A stretch of DNA of 64,000 nt from Rhodopseudomonas palustris (GTDB lineage: Bacteria; Pseudomonadota; Alphaproteobacteria; Rhizobiales; Xanthobacteraceae): positions 1,426,001-1,490,000 of the forward strand of contig NZ_CP140155.1 in assembly GCF_034479375.1 (NCBI RefSeq), written 5' to 3'. How positions within the stretch are numbered: position 1 is the first letter of the stretch; each line of letters opens with the position of its first letter. Below, piece by piece: positions 35,683-45,620 of this stretch. The translations under genes were made by a program, and so were the position numbers. The notes under the pieces were generated by a model. The model ran no database searches, was not told the origin of the DNA, and saw only the letters and a list, made by a program, of their open reading frames with translations.

Positions 35683-36885
35683 ATGACGATGATGGCCGTG
35701 CTCAGCGAAGGCCGTTCCGCGGAACACGCGTCGTCGTCGGTGCAGCCCGGTCGCATTGCGCGCGTCGATATTTTCCGCGACATGGCCTCGGCCGAAGCGA
35801 TCTGGCGCGCACTGGAACAGCCCGAGCAGTTTTCGACGCCGTACCAGCGTTTCGACCTTCTCGACGCATGGCAGCGCCATGTCGGCATCGCCGATCGCGT
35901 CGAACCCTTCATCGTCGTCGCCAGCGACGCCGAGCAGCGGCCATTGTTGCTGCTCCCGCTCGGGCTGGAACGACGCTTCGGCGTTCGGATCGCGCGTTTC
36001 CTCGGCGGCAAGCACCCCACTTTCAACATGCCGCTATGGCGTCGCGACGTCGCGCAGTCGGCGGATGCGAACGACCTCGCTGCGCTGATCGCGGGCTTGC
36101 GCGCCCGAGCCGATGGCGCCGACGTGCTGGAGCTGTGTCAGCAGCCGCTGCGCTGGCGCGGACTCGATAATCCGATGGCGCAGCTCGCGCATCAGCCCTC
36201 GATCAACGACTGTCCGGTGCTGCTGGTCGATCCCGCCGCGCCGCCGACCCACCGGATCAGCAATTCGTTCCGACGCCGTCTCAAGACCAAGGAGAAGAAG
36301 CTGCAGGCGCTGCCCGGCTATCGTTACGTTCAGGCGGAGAGCGACGCCGACATCGAACGCGTGCTCGATGCCTTCTTCCGGATCAAGCCGATCCGGATGG
36401 CGGCGCAGAAACTGCCGAACGTGTTCGCCGATCCGGGCGTCGCGGATTTCATCCGCCGGGCCTGCCTGACCAAACTCCCCGGCGGCGGCCGCGCGATCGA
36501 GATTCATGCGCTGGAATCCGACGACGAGATGATCGCGATGTTCGCCGGCGTCGCCGACGGCCACCGCTACTCGATGATGTTCAACACCTACACGCTGTCG
36601 GATGTCTCGCGCTACAGCCCCGGGCTGATCCTGATGCGCTCGATCATCGATCACTACGCCGAGCGGGGTTATCGCCGGCTCGATCTCGGCATCGGCTCCG
36701 ACGACTACAAGAAGCTGTTCTGCAAGGACCTCGAGCCGATCTTCGACAGCTTCGTCGCACTGTCGCCGCGCGGCCGGATCGCGGCCGTCGCGATGGCATC
36801 GGTTGCGCGCGCCAAACGCGCCGTCAAGCAGACCCCTGCCCTGATGCAGATCGCCCAGCGGCTGCGCGGCGCGCTGCAGCGCTGA
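35683..36885 (+). CDS. GNAT/FemAB-like acetyltransferase (CelD/BcsL type)
   Basis: 400 residues from ATG 35683 with AAAGGAA upstream. The C-terminal part has the acetyltransferase-6 pattern: NSFRRRLKTKEKKLQALPGY near 193, FFRIKPIRMAAQ near 232 and RYSPGLILMRSIIDHYAERG near 310, ending in RLDLGIGSDDYKKLF. Such proteins often accompany exopolysaccharide loci and may acylate the sugar chain or aminoacylate a lipid; the exact reaction is unknown. It shares a 74-base divergent promoter region with the deacetylase-like gene. Confidence 0.82.
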   Translation: MTMMAVLSEGRSAEHASSSVQPGRIARVDIFRDMASAEAIWRALEQPEQFSTPYQRFDLLDAWQRHVGIADRVEPFIVVASDAEQRPLLLLPLGLERRFGVRIARFLGGKHPTFNMPLWRRDVAQSADANDLAALIAGLRARADGADVLELCQQPLRWRGLDNPMAQLAHQPSINDCPVLLVDPAAPPTHRISNSFRRRLKTKEKKLQALPGYRYVQAESDADIERVLDAFFRIKPIRMAAQKLPNVFADPGVADFIRRACLTKLPGGGRAIEIHALESDDEMIAMFAGVADGHRYSMMFNTYTLSDVSRYSPGLILMRSIIDHYAERGYRRLDLGIGSDDYKKLFCKDLEPIFDSFVALSPRGRIAAVAMASVARAKRAVKQTPALMQIAQRLRGALQR

Positions 36886-36910
36886 TCGAAACGATCCTTC
36901 GCAGCGAAGG

Positions 36911-36937
36911 AAATGCCGGGGCAGTACCCGGGCATTT
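36911..36937. terminator. Terminator-like hairpin between convergent genes
   Basis: AAATGCC (36911–36917) pairs with GGCATTT (36931–36937), extended by GGG/CCC with one bulged G, followed by TTTT on the plus strand. It lies between the ends of the acetyltransferase and Wzz genes and could serve the plus-strand gene. Confidence 0.6.
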
Positions 36938-36960
36938 TCAATCAGCGATATCGCAACTGG

Positions 36961-39258
36961 TCACGCAGCGACGGTGCGCTCGCCGGGTTCGAAGAGATCA
37001 GACGGCCGCGCCGCAGCGCTCACCATCGTCGCCTCCGAGAAGCCGACCGCCTCGAGCTGCTCCACCATCTTCATGCGGGCGTCCGCCGGCATGTCGGCCG
37101 CCGGCACCACGACGGCCCGGGCCTGCGCCGTCAACAGTTCTGCGGGCAGATCGGCCGCGGTGCCGGCGTCGAGCAGGACATGATCGTAGACCCGCAGCAG
37201 CGCATTCAGCGCCACGATCAGCCGGGGCGATTGCAGAAGATTGCGGTCGAAGCCTGGGCGCCCCGCACTGACGAGATGCAGCGCCGAGCTGCGGTCGCGC
37301 GTGATCACCTGACCGAACGAGGCTTCACCCTGCATCAGTTCCGCAAGCCCCGGCGCGGCCGGATCGGACGACGCCGCCTTCAGCATCGCGGAGGATTCCG
37401 ACAGATCGACCAGCACCACCTTGGTGCCGCGTGCGAGACGTCGCGCCAGGGTCAGCGCCGTCGCCGTGACGTTGTCGGTGTCGCCGGTGCCGAGCACGGT
37501 GATCTTGCGCGCAGCGTCGCCGGCGCCGTACAGCCGGTGCGCCAACTTCTCGATATCGTCCGTTCGTTCGGAAGCGGCTTCGCGCGGCGGCGACGGCGGA
37601 TTTGCAGACACCCCGGCGGTTGAAACGAACGCCGGTGCCGTCGCTGCGAACGCAGCTTCGTTCGAAGGCATCGGCATCCCGGCGCCGCGCGGCTGGGTCA
37701 TCCGCAGCAGTTCGCCGGTGGCGATTCCGCCGGCGCTCAGGATCAGCGTCGCCAGCGTGGCGATCAGCACGATCGGCAGCTTCTTCGGATAGGCCGGCGT
37801 GTTCGACACGATGGCGCGCGAGATGATGCGGCCGTCGGCCGGCGCCTGATCGATGGTCTCACGAGTGGTCGCTTCGCGATATTTCGCCAGGTAGGATTCC
37901 AGCAGATCGCGCTGCGCCTTGGCTTCACGCTCGAGCGCGCGCAGTTGGACGTCCTGACCGTTGGTGGACGAGGCCTGCTTCTTCAACTGCTCGAGACTTG
38001 CGACCAGGCTGTCGACCCGACCGCTGGCAATTCGCGCGTCGCTCTCGAACGAGCGCGACAGCTTCATCGCCTCGTCGCGCAATTGCCGATCCAGGTCGGC
38101 GAGCTGTGCCCTCAGTTCCTTGATCCGCGGGTGGTTGTCGAGCAGCGTCGAGGATTGTTCGGCGAGCTGAGTGCGCAGCATCACGCGCTGCTCGGTCAGC
38201 CGCCGCATCACCTCGGAATTCAGCACCTCGGACGCCTCGATCGGGCGACCGCCCTGCAGCATCTCCTTGATCAGCCGCGACTTGGACTCCGCGTCGGACT
38301 TCAGGGCGCGCGCGTTGCCGAGCTGGGTATTGAGCTCGCCGAGTTGCTGATTGGACAGCGTGGTGTTGTTGGTGCCGATGAACAGGCTCGACTTCGAGCG
38401 GAAGTCCTCGGCCTTGGATTCGGCTTCGGCGACCTTCTTGCGCAGCGATTCGATCTCGCCGGACAGCCATTGCCCCGCGGACCGCGCCTGCGCCTGGCGG
38501 GCATTCTGCTGCAACACCAGATAGTCGTCGGCGATGGAATTGGCGACACGCGCCGCGAGCTCCGGATCCTGCGACTGGAATTCGACGACCATCACGCGCG
38601 ACTTGTCGACCGCATAGGCGGTGAGCCGCTCGTAATACGCGTCGAGCACGCGCTCTTCCGGCGTCATCGAAAACGGGTCGCGGCCGATGCCGACCAGCGC
38701 CAGCAACGACTTCAGCGGATTGATGCCCTTCAGGACGGGGTCGAATTCGGGGCGCTCGGACAGCTTGTTCTGCTTGATGACTTCGAGCGCGAGCTCGCGC
38801 GAAAGCAGAAGTTGAACCTGGCTGGTCACCGCTTCCGGGTCGACCGCATTGCGCTGTTCGTCGCGCTCGCCGGTGGGGCGCAGGAAGATGTTCTCGCGAC
38901 CGTCGATCAGGATGCGCGCTTCCGATTTGTAGCGCGGGGTGATCAGATTGACGACGGCGAGCGACAGCACCAGCGCCAGCAACGTCGGCGCGATGATCAG
39001 ATGCTTCTTGCGCGCGAGCGCCTGCCCGATCAGCCGCAGGTCGATATCGCCGTTGGTCGGGGGCGCGATGGGCGCCGGCGCAGCCTTCGCCCGCTTGATG
39101 ATCGGCTCGTCGGACAATGACGTGCTGAACATCGGCTCTTTTGCCGCAGCCTTGATACGCTCTGCCTTCGACGGGGCTGTGGCGACTGAATTTGCCGACG
39201 AAACCGCCTCCTTGTCGGCCGCCTCGTCCTTCGTCCGACGCCAGAACGCGAACTGCAT
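36961..39258 (-). CDS. Wzz/GumC-type polysaccharide chain-length protein with degenerate kinase-like domain
   Basis: 765 residues from ATG 39258 with AGTAGGAG upstream. Residues 75–230 form the Wzz domain with a membrane segment (HLIIAPTLLALVLSLAVVNL). Long coiled-coil stretches (about 270–460) and a GNVR-like region with a second membrane segment (KLPIVLIATLATLILSAGG) follow. The C-terminal 200 residues resemble a bacterial tyrosine-kinase domain: KVVLVDLSESSA and YDHVLLDAGTA stand in for Walker A' and B. The Walker A position reads GTGDTDNVTATAL, with no Gly-Lys-Ser/Thr, and no Tyr cluster ends the chain. It probably controls chain length and export without kinase activity. Confidence 0.88.
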   Translation of the reverse strand: MQFAFWRRTKDEAADKEAVSSANSVATAPSKAERIKAAAKEPMFSTSLSDEPIIKRAKAAPAPIAPPTNGDIDLRLIGQALARKKHLIIAPTLLALVLSLAVVNLITPRYKSEARILIDGRENIFLRPTGERDEQRNAVDPEAVTSQVQLLLSRELALEVIKQNKLSERPEFDPVLKGINPLKSLLALVGIGRDPFSMTPEERVLDAYYERLTAYAVDKSRVMVVEFQSQDPELAARVANSIADDYLVLQQNARQAQARSAGQWLSGEIESLRKKVAEAESKAEDFRSKSSLFIGTNNTTLSNQQLGELNTQLGNARALKSDAESKSRLIKEMLQGGRPIEASEVLNSEVMRRLTEQRVMLRTQLAEQSSTLLDNHPRIKELRAQLADLDRQLRDEAMKLSRSFESDARIASGRVDSLVASLEQLKKQASSTNGQDVQLRALEREAKAQRDLLESYLAKYREATTRETIDQAPADGRIISRAIVSNTPAYPKKLPIVLIATLATLILSAGGIATGELLRMTQPRGAGMPMPSNEAAFAATAPAFVSTAGVSANPPSPPREAASERTDDIEKLAHRLYGAGDAARKITVLGTGDTDNVTATALTLARRLARGTKVVLVDLSESSAMLKAASSDPAAPGLAELMQGEASFGQVITRDRSSALHLVSAGRPGFDRNLLQSPRLIVALNALLRVYDHVLLDAGTAADLPAELLTAQARAVVVPAADMPADARMKMVEQLEAVGFSEATMVSAAARPSDLFEPGERTVAA

Positions 39259-39535
39259 TGCAAACTCCTACTTGACGCGAAGACTCGTCTCGTGATCCTC
39301 CGATTACAAACGATTAAGGTTGCCGCCGCGTTAAAATCGAACTTCCGGACCATTCAAATCGCGCGCCACGCAACGCGCTATCACCGTTTCTTAACCACGA
39401 AAGCCGTTAATTCGACTCGATAATTTCTCGCGGATTCAGCAATGCAGCATGGTCACCTTCCCGGCGCTCACCCAATGGCGCGATCCGGCATGCAGCCCAG
39501 CCCCGGCGCGCGCGTCGACGCGCGCGGCTCCTGAC

Positions 39536-40705
39536 ATGGCTCCGCCCCCGAACCAGCCGTTACGGATCGTCCATGCTGTCCGCGCGCCGGTGGGGGGTAT
39601 CATTCGCCACATCCTCGACCTCGCCAATGGCCAGGCCGATCGCGGCCACCAGGTCGCGCTGATCACCGACAGCCTCACCGGGGGCGACCGCGCCGCGGCC
39701 GCGCTCGCCGAGATCGCGCCGCGGCTGAAGCTCGGCGTCTACCGGATGCCGATCCGCCGTGAACCGTCCCCTACCGATCCGTGGATGTGGTTCCGCTTCA
39801 CCCGGCTGGTCCGCGGCCTGAAGCCCGACGTGCTGCACGGCCACGGCGCGAAGGCCGGCGTATTCATGCGCGTCGTCCCGAAGCCCGCGCATGCGATCCG
39901 GGTCTACACCCCGCATGGCGGCTCGCTGCACTATCCGACCTCGACCGCGAAGGGACAGCTCTACAGCCGAATGGAGCGGCTGTTGATGAACCGCACCGAA
40001 CTTTTTCTGTTCGAGAGCGAATTCGCGCGGAACACTTACGAGCGGATGATCGGCAAGCCCGACGGGCTGGTACGCTGCGTGTTCAACGGCGTCACCGCCG
40101 GCGAGTTCGATCCGATCAAGCCCGCCGAGGACGTCACCGACGTCGCCTATGTGGGCGAATTCCGCAAGATCAAGGGCGCCGACCTGTTGGTCGAGGCCGT
40201 CGCAAGGCTTCGCGCCGACGGCCGCCCGGTGACGCTGACACTCGGCGGCGACGGTGAGGAATCCGCGGCGTTGAAGGCCCAGGTCAAGCAGCTCGGCCTG
40301 AACGAGGCGGTACGCTTCGTCGGGCACGTCAAGGCGCGCGACGGCTTTGCCAAGGGGCGCCTGCTGGTGGTGCCGTCGCGTGGCGACTCGATGCCCTATG
40401 TGGTGATCGAGGCCGCCGCCGCAGGCATTCCTATGATCGCCGCCAATGTCGGCGGCATCCCGGAGATCTTCGGCCCCGAGCATGCCGGCGCCCTGTTCGC
40501 ACCGGGCCGGCCCGCCGCCATGGCCGACGCGATCAAGGCGGCGCTGGACGATCTGCCCGGCGCGCAGGATCGCGCCCGCGCGCTGCGGGAACGGATCTTC
40601 CTGCATTTCTCCCAGAAGGCGATGGTCGAAGGCGTGATGGCCGGCTACCGCGACGCCTTTGCCGGAGAAGGCATCGCCGGAGAGGCCGTCGCCGAGCATC
40701 AATAG
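39536..40705 (+). CDS. Glycosyltransferase family 4
   Basis: 389 residues from ATG 39536; an alternative start at 39449 cannot be excluded because neither has a strong ribosome-binding site. GT-B fold features: RIVHAVRAPVGGIIRHILDL near 10, DVLHGHGAKAGVF near 98, and the donor-binding region VPSRGDSMPYVVIEAAAAG near 280 with the family E-x7-E pattern. It transfers a sugar from a nucleotide donor to the growing lipid-linked oligosaccharide. It is 97 bases upstream of the sugar-phosphate transferase gene and divergent from the Wzz gene. Confidence 0.9.
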   Translation: MAPPPNQPLRIVHAVRAPVGGIIRHILDLANGQADRGHQVALITDSLTGGDRAAAALAEIAPRLKLGVYRMPIRREPSPTDPWMWFRFTRLVRGLKPDVLHGHGAKAGVFMRVVPKPAHAIRVYTPHGGSLHYPTSTAKGQLYSRMERLLMNRTELFLFESEFARNTYERMIGKPDGLVRCVFNGVTAGEFDPIKPAEDVTDVAYVGEFRKIKGADLLVEAVARLRADGRPVTLTLGGDGEESAALKAQVKQLGLNEAVRFVGHVKARDGFAKGRLLVVPSRGDSMPYVVIEAAAAGIPMIAANVGGIPEIFGPEHAGALFAPGRPAAMADAIKAALDDLPGAQDRARALRERIFLHFSQKAMVEGVMAGYRDAFAGEGIAGEAVAEHQ

Positions 40706-40802
40706 TCTACAATTGCGCTAACGTTTTCTTGCAATTTTTACCCTCTAGTCGCCGAGGATTCGCGCGGCACGGTCGCGCGCCGGTGATAACGGAAATCGTG
40801 AC

Positions 40803-42359
40803 GTGGAACCGATCAGCGCCCGCTCCATGATCGAAACCGCCGCAGCGCAGGCGGCGGTCGCCAATGATCCGACTCGGCCGCCCGTCGAGCGGCGCAAGCG
40901 GCTGTCGCCGGCCGCGCTCGCGGTGACCAACGAAAAGGTCCCCGAAGCCTATTCACCGATCGTGATCGCCGGCATCGTGCGGCTCGCCGATTTCGTGCTG
41001 ATCGCCGGCGTCGGCATCGCGCTGTATCTTGGCTACGTCGCGCGCCGCGACGGCCTGCAATGGGAATACATCGCCGCGATCCTCGGCATGACCGTCACCG
41101 CCGTGATCGCCTTCCAGGCTGCCGACATCTATCAGGTCCAGGTGTTTCGCGGCACGCTGAAACAGATGACGCGGATGATCTCGGCGTGGTCGTTCGTGTT
41201 TCTGCTGTTCATCGGCGCGTCGTTCTTCGCCAAGGTCGGCGGCGACGTCTCGCGGCTGTGGCTGTCGTCGTTCTATGTCATCGGCCTGACGCTGCTCATC
41301 GGCGGCCGTCTGGTGCTGCGCAATCTGGTCCGGCACTGGGCGCGCCAGGGCCGTCTCGATCGCCGCACCATCATCGTCGGCTCCGACGAAAACGGAGAGA
41401 AGCTGATCAACGCCCTGAGGGCGCAGAAAGACGACGATTCCGACATCCACATCCTCGGCGTGTTCGACGATCGCAGTGATTCCCGCGCGCTCGGCACCTG
41501 CGCGGGCTCGCCGAAGCTCGGCAAGATCGACGACATTCTCGAATTCGCCCGACGCACCCGGGTCGATCTGGTGCTGTTCGCGCTGCCGATCTCGGCCGAG
41601 ACCCGCATCCTCGACATGCTGAAGAAGCTCTGGGTGCTGCCGGTCGATATCCGGCTGTCGGCGCACACCAACAAGCTGCGTTTCCGTCCTCGCGCCTATT
41701 CGTATGTCGGCAACGTGCCGACATTGGAGGTGTTCGAGGCGCCGATCACCGATTGGGATCAGGTGACGAAACGGCTGTTCGACCACCTCGTCGGCGGATT
41801 GATCCTGCTCGCCGCGGCGCCGGTGATGGCGCTCGTCGCACTCGCGATCAAGCTCGACAGCCCCGGTCCGGTGCTGTTCCGGCAGAAGCGTTTCGGCTTC
41901 AACAACGAGCGCATCGACGTGTTCAAGTTCCGCTCGATGTATCACCACCTCGCCGACCCGACCGCGTCGAAGGTGGTGACCAGGAACGACCCCCGCGTCA
42001 CCCGCGTCGGCAAATTCATCCGCCGCACCAGCCTCGACGAGCTGCCGCAGCTTTTCAACGTGGTGTTCAAGAGCAACCTGTCGCTGGTCGGCCCGCGCCC
42101 GCACGCGGTGCAGGGCAAGCTGCAGCATCGTCTCTTCGACGAAGCCGTCGACGGTTACTTCGCCCGCCACCGCGTCAAGCCGGGTATCACCGGCTGGGCC
42201 CAGATCAACGGCTGGCGCGGCGAGATCGACAACGAAGAGAAGATCCAGAAGCGCGTCGAATTCGACCTGTACTACATCGAGAACTGGTCGGTGCTGTTCG
42301 ACCTCTACATCCTGCTGAGAACGCCGTGGGCGCTGCTGAAGGGCGAGAACGCGTATTGA
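40803..42359 (+). CDS. Undecaprenyl-phosphate sugar phosphotransferase (WcaJ-like)
   Basis: 518 residues from GTG 40803. Four N-terminal membrane segments, a CoA-binding-like middle region ([18 protein letters not shown]) and a C-terminal bacterial sugar-transferase domain: [17 protein letters not shown] near 354, FKFRSMY near 378, [14 protein letters not shown] near 404, VGPRPHA near 425 and [18 protein letters not shown] near 456. It adds hexose-1-phosphate to undecaprenyl phosphate, the first step of exopolysaccharide assembly. In this group of bacteria such a gene (uppE) is needed for the unipolar adhesin; equivalence is my inference. Confidence 0.92.
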   Translation: MEPISARSMIETAAAQAAVANDPTRPPVERRKRLSPAALAVTNEKVPEAYSPIVIAGIVRLADFVLIAGVGIALYLGYVARRDGLQWEYIAAILGMTVTAVIAFQAADIYQVQVFRGTLKQMTRMISAWSFVFLLFIGASFFAKVGGDVSRLWLSSFYVIGLTLLIGGRLVLRNLVRHWARQGRLDRRTIIVGSDENGEKLINALRAQKDDDSDIHILGVFDDRSDSRALGTCAGSPKLGKIDDILEFARRTRVDLVLFALPISAETRILDMLKKLWVLPVDIRLSAHTNKLRFRPRAYSYVGNVPTLEVFEAPITDWDQVTKRLFDHLVGGLILLAAAPVMALVALAIKLDSPGPVLFRQKRFGFNNERIDVFKFRSMYHHLADPTASKVVTRNDPRVTRVGKFIRRTSLDELPQLFNVVFKSNLSLVGPRPHAVQGKLQHRLFDEAVDGYFARHRVKPGITGWAQINGWRGEIDNEEKIQKRVEFDLYYIENWSVLFDLYILLRTPWALLKGENAY

Positions 42360-42408
42360 GGGACGGAGACGTCCAACGTCGCGCGGCGACGCTTCGCCTC
42401 ACAGCAGT

Positions 42409-42521
42409 CGTTCCGGGGCGCCGCGTAGCGGCGAATCCGGAACCCCGAGCTGTTCATCCGCGCCGTCCCGAACCTCGAGATTCCGGGTTCGCGAGCCAAG
42501 GCTCGCGGCCCGGAATGACGG
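42409..42521. repeat. Two type-A palindromic repeats
   Basis: CGTTCCGGGGCG...GCGAATCCGGAAC at 42409–42443 and GATTCCGGGTTCGCGAGCC...GGCCCGGAATGACGG at 42479–42521 belong to the same family as the cluster at 15789–16196. The two copies are in opposite orientation. Confidence 0.8.
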
Positions 42522-42532
42522 ATGAGGGCTTG

Positions 42533-43318
42533 TTACTTCCCGCCGTACGACACGCCCATGCCGGCGCGGACGTCGGCCTGGATTCCGTAGGGGGCGATCG
42601 GGTAGCGCAGGCCGTTCTTGGCGAGTTGCTTCATGCCGTCGATCGCCTTGGCGAGCTGCGCCGGCTTCAGCGCCATCAGCATCTCTTCATCCGGCACGCC
42701 GCCGTAGCGGCGTTCGGCGAAGCACGGCAGCGACAGGCTCGGCTCGCCGGTGACGAGCGCCCTGCCCCAGGAATCCGCGCAGGCGGTTTCGCCGACGACG
42801 CCCCATTCGAACTTCTTGTAGCCGGCATATTGCAGGCCGTTGATCAGGATGATCATCTGTCCGGGCGTCGCATAGACGAGGCAGATGTCGGGCGGATCGA
42901 GCCGGCCGCTCGAAAGCGGCGATACCGCCATCGCCTGATATTGCCCGAACGGGACAACGTCGAGCGCCTGTTGGCGCTTGCGCGCATCCTCCGGCGTCGC
43001 ATGCCACACGCCGACATAGGACCGGCCGTCGAGCCATTGCTCGTCCTGCGGACCGAGCCCGATCACCGCGCGGCATTGCGCGCCGACCAGATCGTCGCCG
43101 GTGATACCGACGGTCCAGCCCAGCCGCGACGCCATGCTGACGATCTGGTCGGTGGTGTGGATCGCGCTCGGCCGCCGGATTTTTGGAATCGCCTCCATCT
43201 CGGCGGCGGTCGCGAACATCTTCATGCCGATCACGGTGGTCTTGAGCCGCAGCAGCGCGTTGAGGTCGGAGACCATCACCGCGAAATCGAATGTCTCCGA
43301 CGCGATCGTCGCATCCAT
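42533..43318 (-). CDS. DUF169 family protein
   Basis: 261 residues. Sequence pattern SDLNALLRLKTTVIGMKMF near 17 and PCFAERRYGGVPDEEMLMAL near 200 are typical of DUF169, a family without an assigned reaction. No signal peptide or membrane segment. It lies 36 bases after the SDR gene on the same strand, so the two may act together. Confidence 0.78.
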   Translation of the reverse strand: MDATIASETFDFAVMVSDLNALLRLKTTVIGMKMFATAAEMEAIPKIRRPSAIHTTDQIVSMASRLGWTVGITGDDLVGAQCRAVIGLGPQDEQWLDGRSYVGVWHATPEDARKRQQALDVVPFGQYQAMAVSPLSSGRLDPPDICLVYATPGQMIILINGLQYAGYKKFEWGVVGETACADSWGRALVTGEPSLSLPCFAERRYGGVPDEEMLMALKPAQLAKAIDGMKQLAKNGLRYPIAPYGIQADVRAGMGVSYGGK

Positions 43319-43354
43319 GGCATGCCTCCCGAAGTCGGTTCTGATGGTCGTCGC

Positions 43355-44323
43355 TCAGCCGAGCTTCCAGCCGATGTCGGCGGCGAAGCTCTGGTAGAAG
43401 TCGATCTCGTAGGCGCGCTCCGGCATGGAGCGGACGCGCTGATCGAGCAGATGCGCGTCGTCGCCGACCAGAATGCGCCAGCGCTCCGCACGCACGCCAT
43501 CGAGAATGATGCGCGCCGCCGCCGCCGCGCTGGTCGGCGCCTCCTCGAGGAAACTGCGCGCCCGTTCCGTCGCCATCGCGCGGACATCGTCGTCCGACAT
43601 CTGCGCCTCCGGCAAGCCGGCCGCCGCAAGCCGCTTGCGGATCGCCGCGATCTCGTCGGCGTCGAGTTCGTCGCCCGCGTCGCTGTTCTGGATCCTGCGC
43701 GAATTGGCGACGATCGACGTGCCGATGTGGCCCGGCATCACCACCGAACATTTCACATGCGGCGCGTTGAGCCGCAGATCGCCGATCAGCGCTTCCGAGA
43801 AGCCCTTCACCGCGAACTTCGCGGCGCTGTAAGCGGTGTGCGGCGTGGTCGGCCCGATCGACGCCCAGAAGCCGTTGACGCTCGACGTGTTGACGATGTG
43901 GCCCTCGTCCGCGGCGATCAGCATCGGCAGGAAAATCCGGGTGCCGAGATACACGCCGCCCCAGCAGATGTTGAAGGTGCGTTCCCATTGCTCGCGGCTG
44001 TTGATGATCATGCTGCCGCCGCCGCCGATCCCGGCATTGTTGAACAGCAGATGGACGCAATCTGTCCGGTGCTGCGCCGCGACCTCGTCGCGAAATCGGT
44101 TCATCTGGGCTTCGATCGAGACGTCAGCGATGTGGCTCGTGACCCGCACCCCCTGCGGCAGCCCGTCCGCCTCGCACAACCGCCGGGTTTCGGCCATCGC
44201 CTCGGCCGAGACGTCGCAGATCGCGACGTGGCAGCCCTCGGCGGTGAGCTGGCGGGCGAGTTCGCGGCCCATTCCAGTGCCGCCGCCGGTGATCACCGCA
44301 ATCCTGCCGGCGAAATCCCTCAT
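43355..44323 (-). CDS. Short-chain dehydrogenase/reductase
   Basis: 322 residues. Classical SDR motifs: cofactor-binding ITGGGTGMGRELA near 11, NNAG near 89, the catalytic Tyr and Lys in TAYSAAKFAVKG near 157 and a Ser upstream. A longer-than-usual C-terminus of about 80 residues is rich in Arg and Asp. It oxidises or reduces a hydroxyl/keto group with NAD(P); the substrate is unknown. It probably forms an operon with the DUF169 gene. Confidence 0.9.
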   Translation of the reverse strand: MRDFAGRIAVITGGGTGMGRELARQLTAEGCHVAICDVSAEAMAETRRLCEADGLPQGVRVTSHIADVSIEAQMNRFRDEVAAQHRTDCVHLLFNNAGIGGGGSMIINSREQWERTFNICWGGVYLGTRIFLPMLIAADEGHIVNTSSVNGFWASIGPTTPHTAYSAAKFAVKGFSEALIGDLRLNAPHVKCSVVMPGHIGTSIVANSRRIQNSDAGDELDADEIAAIRKRLAAAGLPEAQMSDDDVRAMATERARSFLEEAPTSAAAAARIILDGVRAERWRILVGDDAHLLDQRVRSMPERAYEIDFYQSFAADIGWKLG

Positions 44324-44551
44324 GGCCGCATGTCCTCCCTGATGTCGTCGCGTCGCGGTTCGAGCCGCGGCTGCCGAGCCAGCATAGAGGGCGCGGCGCG
44401 CACGAGTCCATCGCGGCCGAGCGGCCGGTGGATCGGCGCGCGATGCCGTGCCTGCCGTTCGTCGTCAGGTGCGTTCCTGACACCGACGCTGCTTTCGTCC
44501 CCGGCGGAATCGTCCTAGTCTTCGCCTTCATCCGGATCGAGGAGCGTGACG

Positions 44552-44869
44552 ATGCTGGCAGCCACCTTTCAGACCGCGGCTTTCCTGTTTCTGCTGCTGG
44601 TCGCGGTTCTGGTCGTCGCGGTGTTCATCGCCTTTCTCGCGCCGCCGCTCGGCAAGCTGGCGCGGCCGAGCCTGACCACGGTGCTACTGTATCTGGCTGC
44701 CGAACTCGCGGCGCTTGTGGTTGCCGTCTGGCTGGTGGCGCAGGTCAGCGCCTTCGAACTGCTGCCGGTGCTGATCGCATTGGCGATCGCCGCATTGGTG
44801 TTCGCGCCGCAGCTCGTCGCCCGAATTCCGCTGCCGGCGGCCGTGACCGGCCTGCTCGGCAAGAAATAG
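44552..44869 (+). CDS. Small hydrophobic membrane protein, unknown
   Basis: 105 residues from ATG 44552, chosen because AGGAG lies seven bases upstream; GTG 44546 is too close. Three hydrophobic segments (FLFLLLVAVLVVAVFIAFLA; LLYLAAELAALVVAVWLVA; VLIALAIAALVF). No family is recognised. Flanked by a divergent SDR gene and a convergent small membrane-protein gene. Confidence 0.65.
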   Translation: MLAATFQTAAFLFLLLVAVLVVAVFIAFLAPPLGKLARPSLTTVLLYLAAELAALVVAVWLVAQVSAFELLPVLIALAIAALVFAPQLVARIPLPAAVTGLLGKK

Positions 44870-45005
44870 CCAACGCCACCGCCCGTCACCCCGTTTCATA
44901 CGCGGCGGCGGGCGTCCTCCCCGGCTTGGTTCTGACAGCCGCCCTCGTTCGCGAGGGCGGTTCGTTGTCCGCTCGATGAAACTCAGATGCGAAGGCTGCC
45001 GCTGA

Positions 45006-45437
45006 TCATTTCCGCGACCGCGCGATCGTGCCGGCGACGATCTGCATCATGACGCCGCCGAGCCAACCGGTGAGGATCATGACCGTCCAGGCGAGATGCG
45101 GTGCCTGATGCAGCACCACAAGGCTGACCGAGGCGAATGCCGCAAGCGTTGCGCAGAACGTGCCGACCGCGCTGAGGAATTCCGCGGCATCGACCTTGCC
45201 CCGCTCGGCGTGCTCGGCCTCGCTCTCTCCGGCGTGGAACGGCAGCGGCGGAATATCGATGCCGAGATAAAATCCGACCGCGCCGACCGCGATCATCGCC
45301 AGCAGGAAGGCGATCGTGGTCAGCGCGCCGATGCTGGTCCCGACATGCGCGCCGACGAACATCCCGCACGCCGCCCCCGCCAGCGCCAGCCCGGAGCGTT
45401 CGAGGACATGAGCGGCTTTTCGCACACGGAATCGCAT
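45006..45437 (-). CDS. Small membrane protein, unknown
   Basis: 143 residues from ATG 45437. Four hydrophobic segments: LALAGAACGMFVGAHVG, TTIAFLLAMIAVGAVGF, FCATLAAFASVSLVVL and TVMILTGWLGGVMMQIVA, with a short acidic loop (AGESEAEHAERGK) between the second and third. I do not recognise the family. It converges on the small membrane-protein gene at 44552. Confidence 0.65.
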   Translation of the reverse strand: MRFRVRKAAHVLERSGLALAGAACGMFVGAHVGTSIGALTTIAFLLAMIAVGAVGFYLGIDIPPLPFHAGESEAEHAERGKVDAAEFLSAVGTFCATLAAFASVSLVVLHQAPHLAWTVMILTGWLGGVMMQIVAGTIARSRK

Positions 45438-45620
45438 GGCCGGTCCTCAGCGTTGCAGAGATTCGGCACGCTATGACATTTCGATGTTGGGCGGAAGCTG
45501 TCCGGACGGCGGCGTCGCGCCGCAAGAGCGATGCTTGCGTCTCGGCGAGCCCTCGAATTTGCACGATGTCCGGCTACTTGGTCGGGGTACTAATCACACC
45601 GCGGGACCAGGCGCACGAGC

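Noticed and set aside
41753..44518. A plus-strand frame of 921 codons across the sugar transferase end, DUF169 and SDR genes
   Set aside because: It crosses several genes with clear motifs on their own frames; its translation is Arg/Asp/His-rich without domain signals.
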